Shown piece after piece: positions 29,057 to 32,457 of a DNA stretch of 32,457 nt. Below the pieces are notes generated by a model. It saw only the letters and a list, made by a program, of their open reading frames with translations. It made no database searches and was not told where the DNA came from. A program made the translations under genes and the position numbers. The DNA is from Eubacteriales bacterium (lineage in GTDB: Bacteria > Bacillota > Clostridia > Oscillospirales > Butyricicoccaceae): assembly GCA_030523305.1 (NCBI GenBank), contig JAUNIY010000014.1:1-32457 (forward strand). Direction: 5' to 3'. Positions within the stretch are counted from its first letter, which is position 1. Each line of letters opens with the position of its first letter.

Positions 29057-31217
29057 GCCATATCCCTTTTACCAGTGGGACACAGGCCGTGTGCTTGAGC
29101 TGGACGAGCCAGAAGGGTTGACGGTTCTCCGGGTTGACTTTGCGCACGCAGGCGATGCAGAGGCGTTGTCGGTCGATCCAGACCGCAGCGCGTCGCCGCC
29201 TGCTGTAGCGGTGCCGAACATCTTGCTGCAAAGCGGGGATGATATCTTGGTATACCTTCGCACGGTAGACGACCAGGGAAACCGGACGATATGGAAAGAT
29301 AGGTTGTATGTCCGCGAGCGCGAACGGCCGGCAGATTATGTGTATACCGAAACGGAGGTTTTTACATATACGCAGTTGGAAACGCGAATCAACGAAGTGG
29401 CGTCAAAGCTTTCTGAGTATCGCACCGCGGAAGAACAGGACGCTGTGGACGAGGTACAAACAGCCCGGTTCGAGCAAGCTTTGACCGGCTACCGCACTGC
29501 CGCAGATCAAGACAAGATCGATGCCACGCAAAACACAGCGATAGAGACCGCGCAGCGGACAGCCGACAGTAAGCAACCTGCCGGGGACTACGTGTCACAA
29601 AACGAACTTGATACAGCGGTACAGGATGCGGTTTCACAGATACAGGGAAGTACGTCTGCCATCGTCAACGACGCTTCCGGCGAGGTTATCACGCTGCCAG
29701 ACAGCGCAGATGCCCCGCTTAAAGATCTTCATGTATACGGCCGCACCACGCAGGCAAGTACGACGGGAGCGCAGCTTTTCAATGCAAATCTTTATACGAC
29801 CCAGACAAGAAACGGTGTCACAGCCCAGTACCTGCCAGAAGAAGATTGCTTTGTACTAGATGGAGCTGCAACCAATGGTGTGCTGCTTTTTTCTAGTATA
29901 CACTTCAATTTACCCATCACTAAGGGCGGCACATATAGCATTTTGGTACAGTATGTATCAGGTACAGTATCACGCCCCGCCGGAACTGAAAAAGCAGTTG
30001 CCTACTTCGGCGCATCGGATACAATTGACACATCTACGAACTGGAAAGATGTTAATTTGGATAACGCAGACGCACAGGGGTTTCGTGTGTGCAACTATGA
30101 TTACATTACAAAATTTTGGTTTTATACCACTACCGGCGCAACTTTTAACAATTATAAATGCCGAATTATGTTAGCAAAAGGATCTTCAATCCCATCTTAC
30201 GAACCTTACACCGGCGGCCAACCGTCGCCAAGCCCGGAGTATCCGCAGGAGATTGTTAGCGCGGGGAATAGTGGGAGCATTGAGGCACATATATCCAAAT
30301 CGAATTTACTTGATGTATCGTCCGGCGCATTAAACGGTTGGAATATTGAAAAGATTACGAACACCTTACGCCCTGGCTATATGTACACCTTTTCGAATCC
30401 TGCTGAATCACCTGTAGCTGCAGCACTATATGTTGACGACACGAACTTAACAGGATATATAGATCCCGGAACCACAAAATCTTTTAAGATGGTAGCCGGA
30501 AACGATTTGCTTATCGGTGGAGGTTCTGAAGGAATCACTAAGGAAATGCGATTTTGCGTTAATCCAGGAGATACTGCCCTATCCTACGAGCCCTATACAT
30601 CGCAAGCCCTTCCCATCCCTACCCCTAACGGCTTGCCCGGCATCCCGGTCAATTCCGGCGGAAACTACACCGATGAAAACGGCCAGCAGTGGATATGTGA
30701 TGAGATCGATTTCGGGCGCGGGAAGTATATGCAGAGAGTATGGAAAACAACGCTTGATGGGAGTGAAGACGAAGGATGGGTTGTTTCCTCACGTAACGGC
30801 TTTAACGCGAGGGTTTTGCCAGAAGTTTCGCGTTTCAGAGCAGGGTTTTGTACTGCGCTACCACAAGGCAATTCCATAATTCCAAATTCCTTCTCCTTAG
30901 GGAACACTAATTTTTTATTTTATGCACAAAATTTAACATCTTTTTATGATGGAGCCCTTGAGGATAAAGGCCTCTCTGGTTGGAAAAATTATCTGTCAGA
31001 ACACCCTCTTGAAATCGCGACTTATTTGGACACCCCCATCGAAACTGACCTATCAGCCGAGCAGATAGCCGCATACAAAGCCCTGCGCACATACTACCCG
31101 ACCACGGTTATCACGAACGATGCGGATGCGGGACAAGCTGTCCGGTATGTGGCTGACACGAAAAACTACATCGACGGCAAGATTTCCGCACTGGAACAGG
31201 CGCTGGTAAGCGGATAA
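29040..31217 (+). CDS. large tail/receptor-binding protein with tandem carbohydrate-binding-like modules
   Basis: 725 residues. The N-terminus (MEMLRKPYPFYQWDTGRVLELDEPEGLTVLRVDFAHAGD, NILLQSGDDILVYLRTVDD) resembles BppU/upper baseplate proteins. A helical repeat stretch with EYRTAEEQDAVD and GYRTAADQDKID follows at about 130-200. Two tandem jelly-roll-like modules come next, each ending in SYEPYT (about residues 388 and 523), joined by PSPSPEYPQEIVSAGNSG. The C-terminal part (GNYTDENGQQWICDEIDFGRGKYMQRV) is a phrase common in gut phage tail proteins. The modules at about 29860-30180 and 30300-30580 are more AT-rich than the rest, suggesting mosaic exchange. It lies after the lysis genes, an odd place for a structural gene. 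Confidence 0.7.
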   Translation: MEMLRKPYPFYQWDTGRVLELDEPEGLTVLRVDFAHAGDAEALSVDPDRSASPPAVAVPNILLQSGDDILVYLRTVDDQGNRTIWKDRLYVRERERPADYVYTETEVFTYTQLETRINEVASKLSEYRTAEEQDAVDEVQTARFEQALTGYRTAADQDKIDATQNTAIETAQRTADSKQPAGDYVSQNELDTAVQDAVSQIQGSTSAIVNDASGEVITLPDSADAPLKDLHVYGRTTQASTTGAQLFNANLYTTQTRNGVTAQYLPEEDCFVLDGAATNGVLLFSSIHFNLPITKGGTYSILVQYVSGTVSRPAGTEKAVAYFGASDTIDTSTNWKDVNLDNADAQGFRVCNYDYITKFWFYTTTGATFNNYKCRIMLAKGSSIPSYEPYTGGQPSPSPEYPQEIVSAGNSGSIEAHISKSNLLDVSSGALNGWNIEKITNTLRPGYMYTFSNPAESPVAAALYVDDTNLTGYIDPGTTKSFKMVAGNDLLIGGGSEGITKEMRFCVNPGDTALSYEPYTSQALPIPTPNGLPGIPVNSGGNYTDENGQQWICDEIDFGRGKYMQRVWKTTLDGSEDEGWVVSSRNGFNARVLPEVSRFRAGFCTALPQGNSIIPNSFSLGNTNFLFYAQNLTSFYDGALEDKGLSGWKNYLSEHPLEIATYLDTPIETDLSAEQIAAYKALRTYYPTTVITNDADAGQAVRYVADTKNYIDGKISALEQALVSG

Positions 31218-31226
31218 GGAGGAAAA

Positions 31227-31646
31227 ATGTACGAGATCATAAAGAACGTGATCGCGTCCGGCAACTTTGACCTGACTGCGATCCTGAACAAGATTAACAC
31301 ACTGTGGTTGGAATCATCCATCACAGACAGCCAGCGGGACAACTTGGTCGCAGCCGCACGCGCTGCGGCAGACCCGCAAAACAGCTATGCGCCGCTGCAA
31401 GAACAAATCGACAAGTTGGCGTCGGATATCGCTGCACTTGCCGCAAGAGTGGCAGAACTGGAAGGCGGTACGGCAGAAACGCCGGAGTATCCAGAGTATG
31501 TACAGCCGACCGGCGCGCACGATGCATATAACATCGGGGACAAGGTTACATACAACGGAAATCGATACACTTGCCAGATGGACGGCTGTGTTTGGTCGCC
31601 GGATGTGCATCCGGATGGGTGGAAAGAAGATAGCCCTGCTGAGTAG
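31227..31646 (+). CDS. small tail-associated protein with chitin-binding-type (CBM5/12-like) domain
   Basis: 139 residues, AAGGAGGAA upstream. The N-terminus is helical (IIKNVIASGNFDLTAILNKINTLWLESSITDSQRDNLV), followed by a coiled coil (LQEQIDKLASDIAALAARVAELEGG). The C-terminal domain (about 92-139: YNIGDKVTYNGNRYTCQMDGCVWSPDVHPDGW) is a carbohydrate-binding module with the conserved Y.G..V.YNG..Y.C and W.P...P..W pattern. The trimer-forming coiled coil plus binding head suggests a small fibre tip or wall-binding protein. Confidence 0.8.
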   Translation: MYEIIKNVIASGNFDLTAILNKINTLWLESSITDSQRDNLVAAARAAADPQNSYAPLQEQIDKLASDIAALAARVAELEGGTAETPEYPEYVQPTGAHDAYNIGDKVTYNGNRYTCQMDGCVWSPDVHPDGWKEDSPAE

Positions 31647-31690
31647 CAGGGGTGGAACGCGGGAGCAGGCTTCGGCTTGCTCCCTTTTTT
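31634..31690 (+). terminator. tandem hairpins ending the late operon
   Basis: The first hairpin CCCTGCT (31634-31640) / AGCAGGG (31645-31651) spans the TAG stop. The second is a textbook terminator: GGGAGCAGGC (31661-31670), UUCG tetraloop, GCTTGCTCCC (31675-31684), then six T. It should end the late transcript and separate it from the convergent gene on the minus strand. Confidence 0.9.
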
Positions 31691-31701
31691 ATCAAAAAAA
31701 G

Positions 31702-32457
31702 TTAGTTTTCTTCTTTTTTCTTAGCAGAAATCCCAGTAACCGTGACAAACGGACTTTCCGCACTTCCGTTAGCATGAATGAAAGAGGGAGCTACCCACTT
31801 TAACACGCGCTTGCGCTCTTTTGACCCGTGCTTTCCTGTCCAGAAGTGGTGCCAGTGTGCTCGACGCACGTGTGGAGCTTTCGTAGATCCGGCGGACGAT
31901 CCAGAACGCGGAGTGGCAGACTCAGAGGGTTCACGATAAGTGTGCAGGCTGCGAAGCCGAATCGCGGTTTCTGTTCCGAGGTCCCAGCTTTGGATTTCCC
32001 GTGGCTTGTCTTTTATATACTTCGGTGAAGAGGGGGCACGATGGATTTTTGCTTGCTGCGAATTCTCGCGAACTTCTTTGTTTTCCGCGCAGATGTATAG
32101 AATCAATTGCAAAAGCTGTGGGATAAGGGCTTTTTGTATCCGTTCAAAGCCGTCCAAAAGGGAAGAAACTTGTTGCTGGGAAATCTTTGGCAGGTTCCAA
32201 CCGGCGGCGTTTTTTCTGGATTCTTTTTGCCCTTCTTTGATGCCGTCATAAATCGTCGCTCCTGACTTTAGGTGCAAGTATAAAGGAAGCTCGTGTCCGT
32301 CATACATAAGCAGGAAACGGAGTTCCATGCCGTACCCTTCCCGGAGGTCGTCTTCAAAGTGCACGAAAAAACCGCCAAAGTCTGTTGTGCTGGTTTGGAT
32401 ATAGATACAGGGATACGGCATACTGTACAGAACATCGGTAGGAACGCGCATGTCGTC
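31702..32457 (-). CDS. AcrVA2-like protein (partial, N-terminus outside window)
   Basis: At least 249 residues on the minus strand, ending at 31702; codons stay open to the window edge, and homologues are longer at the N-terminus. YPCIYIQTSTTDFGGFFVHFEDD is followed by LIPQLLQLILYICAENKEV, REIQSWDLGTETAIRLR, and HVRRAHWHHFWTGK leading to RVLKWVAPSF. This order, especially the RRAHWH.FWTG block with a WxxP end, matches what I know of AcrVA2, an anti-CRISPR first found against Cas12a. Many relatives exist in bacteria, so an anti-Cas12a role here is inference. It is convergent to the late operon and separated by the terminator, typical of a cargo (moron) gene. It may also lie just outside the phage. 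Confidence 0.6.
   Translation of the reverse strand, partial: DDMRVPTDVLYSMPYPCIYIQTSTTDFGGFFVHFEDDLREGYGMELRFLLMYDGHELPLYLHLKSGATIYDGIKEGQKESRKNAAGWNLPKISQQQVSSLLDGFERIQKALIPQLLQLILYICAENKEVRENSQQAKIHRAPSSPKYIKDKPREIQSWDLGTETAIRLRSLHTYREPSESATPRSGSSAGSTKAPHVRRAHWHHFWTGKHGSKERKRVLKWVAPSFIHANGSAESPFVTVTGISAKKKEEN

Noticed and set aside
26225..31217. Diversity-generating retroelement acting on the tail fibres
   Set aside because: No reverse transcriptase, no template/variable repeat pair and no adenine-biased variable codon block were seen in the window.
1..32457. CRISPR array, insertion sequence or rRNA
   Set aside because: No regularly spaced repeats of CRISPR length, no transposase gene with terminal repeats, and no rRNA-like sequence were noticed on either strand.

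Overview
The window holds most of an integrated tailed temperate phage (prophage) from a moderate-GC Firmicute, most likely a gut-associated Clostridia/Oscillospiraceae-type host. This rests on the strong AGGAGG-type ribosome sites, the frequent GTG/TTG starts, and gene families typical of clostridial phages (DUF4236, PcfJ, DUF3102, ArpU-like late activator, XkdK/M/N-type contractile tail). The species is not resolvable by eye. The structural genes follow the PBSX-like order with a tail sheath, so the virion should be a contractile-tailed myovirus.

Layout. Positions 1-70 are the last codons of an unidentified gene, followed by the integrase end of the prophage. Minus-strand lysogeny genes come next: a tyrosine integrase (1367-175) and a DUF4236 membrane protein (2450-1504). 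Both are broken by a -1 shift inside a run of six A. A control region (about 2450-3630) carries a small plus-strand XRE regulator, a small plus-strand gene that runs tail-to-tail into the minus-strand XRE repressor, and a switch region with two back-to-back promoters and an AACACGAAAA-type operator. The early operon (3633-9965) encodes small regulators and membrane proteins, an HUH rolling-circle-type replication endonuclease, a RecU-like Holliday junction resolvase, a possible PcfK-like protein, a PcfJ-like protein, a DUF3102 protein and an ArpU/RinA-type late activator. No polymerase, helicase, helicase loader, SSB or RecT is visible, so the HUH protein is the best candidate for replication initiator.

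Right after the activator stop lie three 11-bp-spaced GGGACAAAT repeats upstream of a -10 box without a good -35. This is the expected form of an activator-dependent late promoter. About 430 bp of gene-free, highly structured sequence follows, containing two tRNA-like folds that lack one arm each, and it is closed by a terminator. I treat this as a candidate structured noncoding RNA (or packaging site). Then come the terminase small and large subunits, portal, minor head protein, scaffold, major capsid, connector genes, tail completion and terminator genes, sheath, tube, a tail assembly chaperone with a canonical A_AAA_AAC -1 frameshift (G/GT), tape measure, baseplate genes (one a hub fused to 3D and CHAP lysin domains), tail fibre, holin-type proteins, a C39-like endolysin, a second large receptor-binding-type protein and a carbohydrate-binding protein. 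A UUCG-loop terminator ends the late operon.

At the right edge a convergent minus-strand gene, truncated by the window, resembles the AcrVA2 anti-CRISPR family. No attR is visible, so the prophage probably extends past the window.

The most interesting items are the gene-free structured RNA region with tRNA-like parts and its helically phased late promoter, the HUH-based compact replication module with a candidate origin, the AcrVA2-like cargo gene, the A6-tract frameshifts confined to the lysogeny arm, and the three-domain tail lysin.
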